This document shows, in pieces, positions 23,955-31,171 of a DNA stretch of 36,715 bases. Below the pieces are notes generated by a model. It made no database searches. It worked only from the letters and a program-made list of their open reading frames with translations, and was not told the origin of the DNA. Source of the stretch: Chloroflexota bacterium (lineage in GTDB: Bacteria > Chloroflexota > FW602-bin22 > JACPRP01); the NCBI GenBank assembly GCA_016210495.1, contig JACQUC010000207.1:1-36715 (forward strand), read 5' to 3'. Positions within the stretch are counted from its first letter, which is position 1; each line of letters opens with the position of its first letter. Position numbers and translations under genes: made by a program.

Positions 23955-25004
23955 GTGAGTCGCGCGGAACTGATGACGCCGATGGAGCGCTTGTCTGCCA
24001 CGGTCGCGGGCCTGGAATGTGACAGAGTGCCCGTACTGCCGAACATCAGGCTTTTCGGCATCAGGTACTGCGGGTTGAAGTTTTCCGATTGTCTCAGGGA
24101 CCCAACCCTCTACGTGCGCTCGCAGGTGAGATGTCTGGAGGAGTTCGGCTGCGATGGCGCGTGGGATATCAGTATGGATGGCGTCAGCGAGGCGCTGGGA
24201 GCGAAGCTCGTGGAATATGACGACGACCCTCCCGCTCCGGTCGTGCACCCCGTTCGGGGCATAGAGGATGTTGAAAGGTTGCGCGAGGTAAACATCCTCG
24301 AAAGCCGGAGGGTTCGGTTTCTGTTGGGAGTCGTCACGGAGCTTAAGGCAGCCGTGGGACCGGACGTTCCGGTCGTAGCGTGGGCACCGGCCCCGCTGAG
24401 GACAGCCTGCATGCTAAGGGGGCTCGAGGCAGCATACCGGGATATGATACGCCAGCCACAGTTTGCCGAGGTCTTGGTCGACGCCTGTGTCCAGCCCAGC
24501 ATCCAATACGCCGAGGCGTTGGCCGGGGCTGGGGCGGACTTCATCTGGGTGTCGAACCCCGTGGCCGACGCCACGGCTATTTCCCGCAAGCACTACGAGC
24601 AGCTCAGCGTTCCGTTCTCGAGGCGGATGTTTTCGGCGCTCCGCGGCAAGGGCATCAAGGTGATGTACCATTTTTATGGCACTTCTAGTGATCGCCTCGA
24701 CCTGGTTGCGTCGCAGGGTCCCGACGTATTGCACGGCGCCGACATGGACCTTGGCGAGGCCAAGAAGCTGTATGGCAGTCGCTACACGCTGATGGGCAAC
24801 GTTCGGGCGATTACCACAATGTTTCAGGGTACGCCGGCTGAGGTGGAGAAGGAGTCGATCCGGTGTATCAGAGAGGCTGGCCACGGAGGCAGGTACATTC
24901 TCAGCGCGGGAGCGGGCCTTGCCCCGGCAAACCCGCCTGAGAACCTGGCCGCAATGGTCGCCGCGGCCAAAAAGCACGGCACTTATCCGTTGGCTTTACA
25001 TTGA
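23955..25004 (+). CDS. UroD-type methyltransferase homolog lacking the zinc ligands
   Basis: 349 residues from the GTG at 23955 (GGAGGG seven bases upstream); an earlier GTG at 23940 is too close to its GGAG. The fold and length match the family: 'LMTPMERLSATVAGLECDRV' at the start and 'LMGNVRAITTMFQGTPAEV' near the end. The zinc motif is changed: the H-x-C site reads 'YHFYG' (His239, Tyr241 for Cys) and the distal Cys site reads 'ILSAGAGL' (Ala320 for Cys). It therefore should not bind zinc in the MtaA manner. The reading frame is intact and there is no other sign of decay. It may use a different chemistry, act in a complex, or bind methyl donors without thiol activation. Confidence 0.88.
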   Translation: MSRAELMTPMERLSATVAGLECDRVPVLPNIRLFGIRYCGLKFSDCLRDPTLYVRSQVRCLEEFGCDGAWDISMDGVSEALGAKLVEYDDDPPAPVVHPVRGIEDVERLREVNILESRRVRFLLGVVTELKAAVGPDVPVVAWAPAPLRTACMLRGLEAAYRDMIRQPQFAEVLVDACVQPSIQYAEALAGAGADFIWVSNPVADATAISRKHYEQLSVPFSRRMFSALRGKGIKVMYHFYGTSSDRLDLVASQGPDVLHGADMDLGEAKKLYGSRYTLMGNVRAITTMFQGTPAEVEKESIRCIREAGHGGRYILSAGAGLAPANPPENLAAMVAAAKKHGTYPLALH

Positions 25005-25030
25005 GGAAACATCCGGAGAAGTAGTGCGCA

Positions 25031-25438
25031 ATGAACGTGACATTGGAATTGCTCGAAGATGGCAGGATTATCGGAAAGGCGCGTCAACATACGGTCGAGG
25101 TAGGCTTGCCAGCTCCGGGGTCAGCTGGGGGTGGTGGAATAACCGCCCCCGAGTTGCTGTTGCTGGCATTAGGCTGTTGCAAGCTAGGGAACATTCGTAG
25201 CTATGCCGCGCAGAGGGGTATTTCTCTCAAAGACGTTCGTTTTGATCTGGAGGGTGAGGTGGCGGAAGCGCCGTCTCGAGTTGCCAGAATCAGCATCGTC
25301 GCGAGGATAGGAGACGACTTAAAGGATCTCCGGTTGGAAACCCTGGAAGCTGTCGCCAATCGTTGCAAGATCCACAACACCCTCCGCGAGACCCCAGAGA
25401 TAGAATTCAGACTGCTAACCGGGGCCGTGGAAGAATGA
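25031..25438 (+). CDS. OsmC/Ohr-family protein
   Basis: 135 residues, ATG at 25031 with GGAGAAG about ten bases upstream. OsmC hallmarks are present: 'TAPELLLLALGCCK' with Cys49/Cys50, and 'ANRCKIHNTL' with Cys112. Cys50 and Cys112 align with the reactive pair of thiol-dependent peroxidases. OsmC-fold proteins reduce organic hydroperoxides or act in thiol chemistry. Its TGA overlaps the ATG of the next methyltransferase gene (ATGA), so the two are translated together. That points to a role in the methyl-transfer system, for example protection of oxygen-sensitive Co(I), but this is inference. Confidence 0.88.
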   Translation: MNVTLELLEDGRIIGKARQHTVEVGLPAPGSAGGGGITAPELLLLALGCCKLGNIRSYAAQRGISLKDVRFDLEGEVAEAPSRVARISIVARIGDDLKDLRLETLEAVANRCKIHNTLRETPEIEFRLLTGAVEE

Positions 25439-26490
25439 TTCCGAACCGAGGGCCCTTGGACACGACAGAAATGACCCGTTACGAGCGGGTCATGGCCGCG
25501 CTGTCGCTGGGCGAGCCGGATGTCACCCCAGTCGTGCACACGTGGAACGCGTTTACCTATCGGCACGCGGGCTACACGTTCTCGGAGTGCAACACAGACG
25601 GACGCAAACACGTCGAGGCCCAGTTGAAATGCCTGGAGGACTTTGGCGTCGACGCCGTATGGGCACCGACCGCCACCGGCCCCCTCTGCGAAGCCTGTGG
25701 CGCCGACGTCAGATACCTCGACGATAACCCTCCCGTGAACGGCCCGGGCGTCGTGAAAACGGATGAAGACATCGCGAGCCTGGGCTTCACGAGCGTCCGC
25801 GATGCAGGCAGGATCCCCTGGGTTCTCGAGACCACACGCAATCTGAGGAAGGGCGTGGGCCGCGAGATCCCCATTTTCGCCGTCGTGCCCTCGCCGCACA
25901 CCATCGCGGACGCGTTGCGCGGGACGCAGGAGCTTTTCAAGGATTTCGTCCGGCGGCCGGCGCTGGTGGAAGCCTTGATAGACAAGTGCGTCGCCCCGGC
26001 CGTGGAGTTCGCCGACCTGGTTGCTGAGGCGGGGGCCAACGTCGCGTGGGTGCCCGAGCCCCTGTGCAGCGGCACGTGCATCTCGCGGATGCACTACGTG
26101 CGCTTCGTCTACCCGTACACGCGACGGCTGTTCCTGGCCCTGAGAGGGCAGGGTATCAAGTCAGTTCACCACGTCTGCGGCGACTGGCACGACAGGCTCG
26201 ACCTGTCCCACGATGGCCCGACCGCGCTGCACCTGGCCGCCGAGGCCGACCTGGCCGAGGTGAAAGCGACGTACGGTAGCAAGGTCGCCTTGATGGGGAA
26301 CATAAGGTCCGTTGATCTGCTCTTCGGCACGCCCGAGGCAGTCGCGGGGGAAACCCGCGACTGCCTCGCCAGGGGAGCCTCAGGCGGCGGCTTCATTCTG
26401 AGTTGCGATTGCAGTCTGCCGCCCGGCTCGCCGAAAGAGAACGTGCTAGCGGTTACCACAGTGGCAAGGTCACGGCCGGGGGGTCGGTGA
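25435..26490 (+). CDS. UroD/MtaA-type corrinoid methyltransferase
   Basis: 351 residues from the ATG at 25435, which overlaps the OsmC stop by four bases; the frame is open upstream only within OsmC. The zinc site is intact: H246-x-C248 in 'VHHVCGDWHDR' and C326 in 'ILSCDCSLPP', with an extra Cys324 beside it. The N-terminus 'EMTRYERVMAALSLGEPDVT' matches the partial gene at the left edge ('EMSPYERVMTAVSLGVPDRI') more closely than the other paralogs. Last gene of the rightward cluster. Confidence 0.92.
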   Translation: MIPNRGPLDTTEMTRYERVMAALSLGEPDVTPVVHTWNAFTYRHAGYTFSECNTDGRKHVEAQLKCLEDFGVDAVWAPTATGPLCEACGADVRYLDDNPPVNGPGVVKTDEDIASLGFTSVRDAGRIPWVLETTRNLRKGVGREIPIFAVVPSPHTIADALRGTQELFKDFVRRPALVEALIDKCVAPAVEFADLVAEAGANVAWVPEPLCSGTCISRMHYVRFVYPYTRRLFLALRGQGIKSVHHVCGDWHDRLDLSHDGPTALHLAAEADLAEVKATYGSKVALMGNIRSVDLLFGTPEAVAGETRDCLARGASGGGFILSCDCSLPPGSPKENVLAVTTVARSRPGGR

Positions 26491-26608
26491 AAACCGTACC
26501 GACGTCGGTAAGCTACGCTTGGTTGTCCTTCCCTTCCCCGCTCGTCCGTCTTAGTCACGGAGCTCCCAACTCACAGACCCAGCCTGCGACGCACTTCGTG
26601 AAGCGGTG

Positions 26609-26821
26609 TTACTCTACCGGACGCAGCATCCTCCTTACCTCCCGAACAGCCGCCTTTTCCTCCGGTGTTTCCGGCTCATCGTCCATTGGCGCATTTTCCA
26701 GGGTTCTCACGAGCCTATCAGTCGCGGTGTCGTTCAAGTACCGCAGAAACCGCTGCGCAGCTCGGAGCTCGCTTTCGGGCAGTCTGTCCACCAGCACGTG
26801 CAATTCATCTTTTCCCGTCAT
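26609..26821 (-). CDS. Small antitoxin-like protein, no toxin partner seen
   Basis: 70 residues, ATG at 26821 with GAGGAA upstream. The sequence 'ELHVLVDRLPESELRAAQRF' followed by 'APMDDEPETPEEKAAV' is a pattern common in small helical proteins annotated as antitoxin components. No RelE/ParE-like frame follows on the minus strand: the bases after the stop encode only a few codons before stops and then the methyltransferase gene. It may be an orphan or the remains of a pair. Confidence 0.65.
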   Translation of the reverse strand: MTGKDELHVLVDRLPESELRAAQRFLRYLNDTATDRLVRTLENAPMDDEPETPEEKAAVREVRRMLRPVE

Positions 26822-26900
26822 GGTTCCTCGCCCTCGCTATTGTTAGCATTAATGTACTATGTCCGTGTCCCGGCTGGCAAGAACGCCGGGTAGTGTACGC

Positions 26901-26937
26901 GGAATTGCGGAAATGTCTGAGTCACGCCCCCTCCCCT
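26901..26937 (+). repeat. Partial, degenerate copy of the GC-rich repeat
   Basis: GGAATTGCGGAAATGTCTGA followed by GTCACGCCCCCTCCCC resembles the left end of the copy at 11515 and of the inverted copy at 19481. Only the outer 35 or so bases are present. It overlaps the 3' end of the LysR fragment. Confidence 0.55.
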
Positions 26938-27236
26938 GATTGACGCAGATTACGGGACGCCTGCGTCACCCGGCCCAGCTCCACATCCTTGCGGAAGATG
27001 GCGAGCATGACCCTTTTGACGGAGGGCGCGTCGGACATCGGTACCTCTTTGAGTAGACCCCGCTCCAACTCGCGCAGGATGGCGACGCGGGGCAGAAGCG
27101 AGATGCCTATGCCTTCCTCGACCATCTTCTTAGCCGCTTCGATCGTATCGAGCTCCATTGTGGGTTTCGGGGATATCCCGGCGCTCAAAAGGACAGACCT
27201 GGCAAGCTCGTAGTAGGGTACGGCGGTGCTGAACAA
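26922..27236 (-). pseudogene. LysR-type regulator fragment, C-terminal third only
   Basis: The frame encodes about 104 residues matching the end of a LysR effector domain ('LDTIEAAKKMVEEGIGISLLP' is the hallmark region, residues about 29-49). The helix-turn-helix domain and most of the effector domain, about 200 residues, are missing. In-frame TAA lies just upstream on the minus strand, so the only initiation codon would be a TTG at about 27236. The fragment abuts the promoter of the divergent fumarase-like gene, and its last codons lie in the partial repeat. It is a deletion remnant unlikely to be functional. Confidence 0.8.
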
Positions 27237-27237
27237 C

Positions 27238-27266
27238 TTGAATTATATGCGTTTCGATGCTATAGT
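27238..27266 (+). promoter_or_regulatory. Sigma-70-like promoter of the fumarase-like gene
   Basis: TTGAAT (27238-27243), a 17-base spacer and TATAGT (27261-27266). The start near 27273 is followed closely by AAAGGAGGG and the ATG at 27291. One of the clearest promoters in the window. Confidence 0.65.
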
Positions 27267-27290
27267 CAAGGTTACCAAAGGAGGGTTGCT

Positions 27291-27716
27291 ATGGGGGTTA
27301 TTCGGGCTAGTGAGGTTGAAAACGTAGCCTACAGGCTGCTGCGACACGCTTCCATCGAGCTACCGCCCGACGTCGAAAGGGCCATTCGGCAGGCCTGGGA
27401 GCGGGAGTCCAAGCCAACGGCCAAGTCCTACTTCAAAGCCATTCTCGACAATCTGGAGATCGCCCGCCGGGAGAAGGTGCCCCTGTGTCAGGATACCGGG
27501 GTGCCGATGTACTACGTGACCATGGGATCGAAGGTGTCGGTGCGTGGCCGACTGAGGCAGGCCTTCGTGAACGCCACGGTGCGGGCCACCAGAGATACCC
27601 CTTTGCGACAGCAGGTGACTAACCCGCTTACCAACGAAAACCCGGGAACCAACGTAGGCTGGCAAATGCCCCCCCGTTACATCACCCATCCGCACCTGGC
27701 AAGCGAAGGAGTGTGA
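27291..27716 (+). CDS. Fumarase/tartrate dehydratase-type alpha subunit, C-terminally truncated
   Basis: 141 residues, ATG at 27291 with AAGGAGG upstream. It matches the first half of class I Fe-S hydro-lyase alpha subunits (FumA N-terminal domain/TtdA): 'VPLCQDTGVPMYYVTMG' with Cys66, the first Fe-S ligand, and 'TNPLTNENPGTNVGWQMPP' (109-127). Family members have about 280 residues and two more cluster-ligating Cys in the missing part. After 'MPP' it ends with 'RYITHPHLASEGV'. The beta subunit starts four bases later, so the missing part was deleted and is not in another frame. Without the other ligands it should not hold a 4Fe-4S cluster. Confidence 0.8.
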   Translation: MGVIRASEVENVAYRLLRHASIELPPDVERAIRQAWERESKPTAKSYFKAILDNLEIARREKVPLCQDTGVPMYYVTMGSKVSVRGRLRQAFVNATVRATRDTPLRQQVTNPLTNENPGTNVGWQMPPRYITHPHLASEGV

Positions 27717-27720
27717 GCAA

Positions 27721-28416
27721 ATGTCACCGAAAGAGTACAATCTGCAAACACCGTTGAGTCAAGCCGACGTCGAGCAACTAGAGCTTGGCGATGTCATCTA
27801 CCTCACGGGCAAGCTATTTACCATTCGGGACTGGTCGCATCAGCGTGTGGCCGAGTACGCCAAAACCGGCAGGCTTAGTGAGGTACCTTTCGCGCTCCGA
27901 GACCTGGCGGTGCTGCACAGCGGACCGATCATCAGGCAGGTGGATACCAACCACTGGGAGCCGGTATCGGTGGGGCCAACTTCCAGCTCGCGGTTTTCTC
28001 CGTTCGTCGCACCATTGCTGAGGAGCATGGGCCCGCGCCTGATCGTCGGCAAGGGCACGATGACAAAGGAAGCGATTGACGGATTGGTCGAATGCGGCGC
28101 AGCGTTCGCTCAGGGAGTCGGCGGCTGTGCGGCGCTATACGGGTCCAAAATCAAGCGCGTGGCGAACTGTTACTGGCCAGAATTCGGGATGACCGATGCC
28201 GTGTGGGAGTTCGACGTCGAGGGGTTCGGGCCACTGAGTGTGGAGATCGATTGCCGGGGAAACAACTCCTATCAGAACCTGCGCGAGGTGGTGCTGAAGA
28301 ACAACCTGGCGAGAATCTACGAAGAGCTGGGGCTGGATCCCGAAGCGGACTTTATCTGGTGGCCCCAGGCGCCGGCCGGCACCAGGAAAGCGTTGAAGTA
28401 CGCGACGACATATTAA
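27721..28416 (+). CDS. Fumarase/tartrate dehydratase-type beta subunit
   Basis: 231 residues, ATG at 27721 with AAGGAG upstream. It matches the C-terminal domain of class I fumarases and TtdB: 'LELGDVIYLTGKLFTIRDWSHQR' region (21-43), 'LHSGPIIR', 'SVGPTSSSRF' and 'LIVGKGTM'. It normally combines with the alpha subunit in hydration of fumarate or dehydration of a hydroxy-diacid. The gene appears intact while its alpha partner is cut short, so the pair is probably inactive unless another alpha exists elsewhere. Confidence 0.87.
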   Translation: MSPKEYNLQTPLSQADVEQLELGDVIYLTGKLFTIRDWSHQRVAEYAKTGRLSEVPFALRDLAVLHSGPIIRQVDTNHWEPVSVGPTSSSRFSPFVAPLLRSMGPRLIVGKGTMTKEAIDGLVECGAAFAQGVGGCAALYGSKIKRVANCYWPEFGMTDAVWEFDVEGFGPLSVEIDCRGNNSYQNLREVVLKNNLARIYEELGLDPEADFIWWPQAPAGTRKALKYATTY

Positions 28417-28431
28417 GGTCGGAGGAATACT

Positions 28432-30054
28432 GTGCCATACCCAGCCTCGATGCAGGAATCGCTGGCACGACTGGAGGCTACGAGACCCCGGCGAGCTAAG
28501 GAGCGCGTCGCGCGCCTGAGCCCCGAGGAAAAGACGCGTCTGCTCGAAGCGTTCCATCCGGACTATCGACCCGCGGCCTTTGCCGAGATCGCCGTGGGCA
28601 AGAACCGTGGCGGAGGAGTGCCCAACGAGCTGGTGCGGCTTCTGCACGGCCGCCCCATCGTCGATGCGGATCGCTTCGACCTCATGACCGTCGACCACGA
28701 CGTCGACGTTCTCGTCATCGGCGGGGGTGGAGGCGGAACCACGGCGGCGATCTTCGCGCATCAGGCCGGCGCCAGGGTCCTGATGGCCACCAAGCTCAGG
28801 CACGGCGATTCCAACACCACCATGGCCGAAGGCGGCATCGCGGCCGCGGTGCAGCCGAACGATACGCCGATGATGCACTATGTCGACACCATCGGCGGAG
28901 GCCGCTACAACAATCTGCCTGAACTGGTATCGACGCTCGTTCTCGACGCCCCAATCATAGTCGAGTGGCTGGAGAGCCTGGGGGCGATTTTCGATCGCAA
29001 CCCCGATGGCACGCTGGCCGCGGGCATCGCCGGTGGACACTCTCGCCACCGCCTTAGCTCCTGCAAGGATTACAGCGGGCTCGAGCTTATGCGAACCGTC
29101 CGAGACGAGGCACGAAACCGGCAGATAGAGGTGCTGGAGTTCAGCCCGGTCGTCGAGCTCGTCCTCGACGACAGTGGCGCCTGCGCAGGGGCCATCCTGC
29201 TGAACCTGGACACCCAGGAGTACTCGCTGGTGCGCGCCAGGACGACGATCTTGGCCACCGGCGGTCTCGGGCGATTGCACGTGCAGGATTTTCCCACCAC
29301 GAATCATTACGGCGCCACCGCCGATGGGCTCGTGCTCGGCTATCGCGCCGGCGCCGAGCTGATCTACATGGACACCGTGCAGTTCCATCCGACGGGAGTC
29401 GCCTGGCCCGAGCAAATGTTCGGCTGGCTAATTAGCGAAGACCTGCGGGGCCGGGGCGCGCAACTAGTCAACGCCGAGGGCAATCGCTTCATTCACGAGC
29501 TCGAGTCCAGAGATACGGTTTCTTCGGCGATAATCCGAGAGTGCGGCGACCGGGGAAGAGGCGTCAAGAGCCCCACCGGGGCCTATGGCGTCTGGCTTGA
29601 CGCGCCCCTCATCGACGCGGTGAAGGGGAAGGGAACGATACGTAGCCATCTGGCCGGAATCTACCGCCGCTTCCAGCAGTACAACATCGACGTCGAGCGC
29701 GAGCCGATCCTGGTGTATCCCAGCCAGCACTATCAGAACGGCGGGCTTCTCATCGACCGGGAGGGAAGAACCGGCGTTGCCAATCTCTACGCCGTCGGCG
29801 AAGTCTCCGGGGGGGTACAGGGACGCAACAGGCTGGGGGGCAACTCGCTGTGTGACATATTCGTGTTTGGCCGGCGCGCCGGCCTGCACGCGGGCAGCGC
29901 GTGCAGGGACGTGAAGCCGGGGAAGCTCAGCCTGGATCACCTGCGCAGCTACCGGCGCGAACTCGAGATGGCAGGGGTCTTGATGGAAGCCAGCTCGCCG
30001 ATGATTCTGCCGGACTACACCCGTCCCGAGACCAAATCGCGAAAATGTCAGTAA
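28432..30054 (+). CDS. Fumarate reductase/succinate dehydrogenase-type flavoprotein
   Basis: 540 residues, GTG at 28432 with GGAGGAA upstream. FAD motif 'DVLVIGGGGGGTTAA' (92-106), the H-P-T-G substrate motif at 319-322 ('DTVQFHPTGV'), 'NRFIHELESRDTVS' (351-364) and 'GEVSGGVQGRNRLGGNSL' near the C-terminus are present, so dicarboxylate chemistry is likely. An N-terminal extension of about 90 residues precedes the FAD domain. The C-terminus is short for the family and ends close to the junction with a peptidase fragment, so it may have lost its last part. With the fumarase genes it suggests C4-dicarboxylate metabolism. No Fe-S or membrane subunits are present. Confidence 0.85.
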   Translation: MPYPASMQESLARLEATRPRRAKERVARLSPEEKTRLLEAFHPDYRPAAFAEIAVGKNRGGGVPNELVRLLHGRPIVDADRFDLMTVDHDVDVLVIGGGGGGTTAAIFAHQAGARVLMATKLRHGDSNTTMAEGGIAAAVQPNDTPMMHYVDTIGGGRYNNLPELVSTLVLDAPIIVEWLESLGAIFDRNPDGTLAAGIAGGHSRHRLSSCKDYSGLELMRTVRDEARNRQIEVLEFSPVVELVLDDSGACAGAILLNLDTQEYSLVRARTTILATGGLGRLHVQDFPTTNHYGATADGLVLGYRAGAELIYMDTVQFHPTGVAWPEQMFGWLISEDLRGRGAQLVNAEGNRFIHELESRDTVSSAIIRECGDRGRGVKSPTGAYGVWLDAPLIDAVKGKGTIRSHLAGIYRRFQQYNIDVEREPILVYPSQHYQNGGLLIDREGRTGVANLYAVGEVSGGVQGRNRLGGNSLCDIFVFGRRAGLHAGSACRDVKPGKLSLDHLRSYRRELEMAGVLMEASSPMILPDYTRPETKSRKCQ

Positions 30055-30058
30055 TCGA

Positions 30059-30238
30059 GGCTACGCCAACATCAGCTCGTTCGAGCTGGAGCCCGGCATG
30101 GTCTTTGGCCAAAACATCGACATCAACGACCCGAACTGGCGTCCGAACGTGGGGGTGCAACTGGGCGACACGGTGCTGGTGACGAAAGAGGGGCCGCGCC
30201 TGCTGTGCGAGACACCGCTGGAGCTGCCGATCGTCTAG
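30059..30238 (+). pseudogene. M24-family metallopeptidase fragment (C-terminal 59 codons)
   Basis: In the frame starting at 30059 the translation reads 'GYANISSFELEPGMVFGQNI' and ends with a 'VGVQLGDTVLVTKEGPRLL' region and TAG at 30236. This is the end of a creatinase/Xaa-Pro peptidase-like M24 protein, just after the last metal-ligand region. No start codon or upstream part exists, since the flavoprotein gene occupies the preceding bases in another frame. It is a leftover of a deletion. Confidence 0.65.
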
Positions 30239-30273
30239 GACGCCCGTTGCTGAGATTGGTGCTGAGGGGCCGA

Positions 30274-30699
30274 TCAAAAGCCAGGACTTGTTGGGCTAAG
30301 AACCGTCAAGCCGTACTGGGCGAAGTGGCGATCGAAAGCGAAAGCAACCGGAATCCGCAAGCGACCCATCACAGCAAAGCTCAGCGCATCGACGTATGAA
30401 AACTCCTTGTCGTGATATTTACGTAGGATTTCCTTCGCTCGCTCCTCATCGCTCGCACGCACCCGCACGATCGACGTGCTTCCAGTCTCCAATCTGGCCA
30501 AGAAGTTAAGAGCGTAGTCCCTTCCAAGAGCTGAGAGGATCAAGGAATATGCTTCGAACACGACCGCATTTGTGGTGAAAGGCCGATAACGAGCCTGCGC
30601 GAGTCGGTTTAGCAAGTGGACGGCAGTCGTGAAGGCTCATCTTTTGCGTCTAGGAGCGCCAGATAGGCGCTCGAATCGAAGAACACTCGTCGTTGCCAT
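30274..30699 (-). pseudogene. PIN-domain (VapC-type) toxin, frameshifted
   Basis: Two frames together make a PIN protein. The first, from about 30686, reads 'VFFDSSAYLALLDAKDE' (strand 1 with the first catalytic Asp) and then hits a stop at 30609. The second, from about 30645, reads 'AFTTAVHLLNRLAQARYRPF' and continues to the stop at 30274, with the remaining acidic residues in 'FEAYSL', 'SYVDALSF' and 'AFAFDRHF'. An ATG at 30699 is out of frame with both continuations by one more base. So the toxin carries one or two frameshifts. PIN toxins are RNases. It follows the antitoxin gene, as in VapBC operons. Confidence 0.78.
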
Positions 30700-30718
30700 C
30701 GTGAACGCGGTATGTCGC

Positions 30719-31009
30719 TCACTTGTGTTGCTTGCGATATGCCTGAAGAAGGTACGCGTGTTTCTTGCCCGAGACACCGCCGGGAACGCTACTCTGCCCG
30801 ATCCCCACGAGGCTGAAAAGGGGATCCTCTGTGGTAAGGACCTTGCCGCGCCTGACACGCTTGGTTGAGCGCTTCACTGGGCGAAGAATTGCTACATCAT
30901 CACCGCCCTTGCTCAAGACTAGCGGCTCGTCTCCGCTTTGCACTTCCTCTACGACCTGCAACAGCTCTGGCTTACTGGTAATATCTAGATGCTTGAGTTC
31001 TTTCGCCAT
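30719..31009 (-). CDS. VapB/Phd-like antitoxin of the PIN toxin
   Basis: 96 residues, ATG at 31009. The N-terminal part 'LDITSKPELLQVVEEVQSGD' and 'LSKGGDDVAILRPV' match small antitoxins that pair with PIN proteins. The C-terminus has 'DPLFSLVGIGQSS' and 'GGVSGKKHAYLLQAY', which is the toxin-binding tail in that group. It lies 20 bases upstream of the frameshifted toxin gene and is intact. Confidence 0.78.
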   Translation of the reverse strand: MAKELKHLDITSKPELLQVVEEVQSGDEPLVLSKGGDDVAILRPVKRSTKRVRRGKVLTTEDPLFSLVGIGQSSVPGGVSGKKHAYLLQAYRKQHK

Positions 31010-31041
31010 TTTCGTTCACCGCCATCGTACGACTCACTTGC

Positions 31042-31070
31042 AGTATAGCATGTTCGAACTGAGCCATCAA
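31042..31070 (-). promoter_or_regulatory. Sigma-70-like promoter of the antitoxin/toxin pair
   Basis: On the minus strand TTGATG (31065-31070), 17 bases, TATACT (31042-31047). It lies 33 bases upstream of the antitoxin ATG. Confidence 0.55.
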
Positions 31071-31127
31071 AGAAGACTGGATGGAACACGGCAGATGTGG
31101 ACTATGCAGGCAAGCCCGGGCCGTGCA

Positions 31128-31146
31128 CGGCGGCTTGCAGCCGCCG
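31128..31146. terminator. GC-rich hairpin after the BTAD regulator gene
   Basis: CGGCGGC-TTGCA-GCCGCCG, a perfect seven-base stem, starts about 25 bases beyond the stop codon of the leftward regulator gene. No T-run follows, so a classical intrinsic terminator is not shown. Confidence 0.3.
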
Positions 31147-31171
31147 CACTCAACACCCCAGGTTAAGCCGC

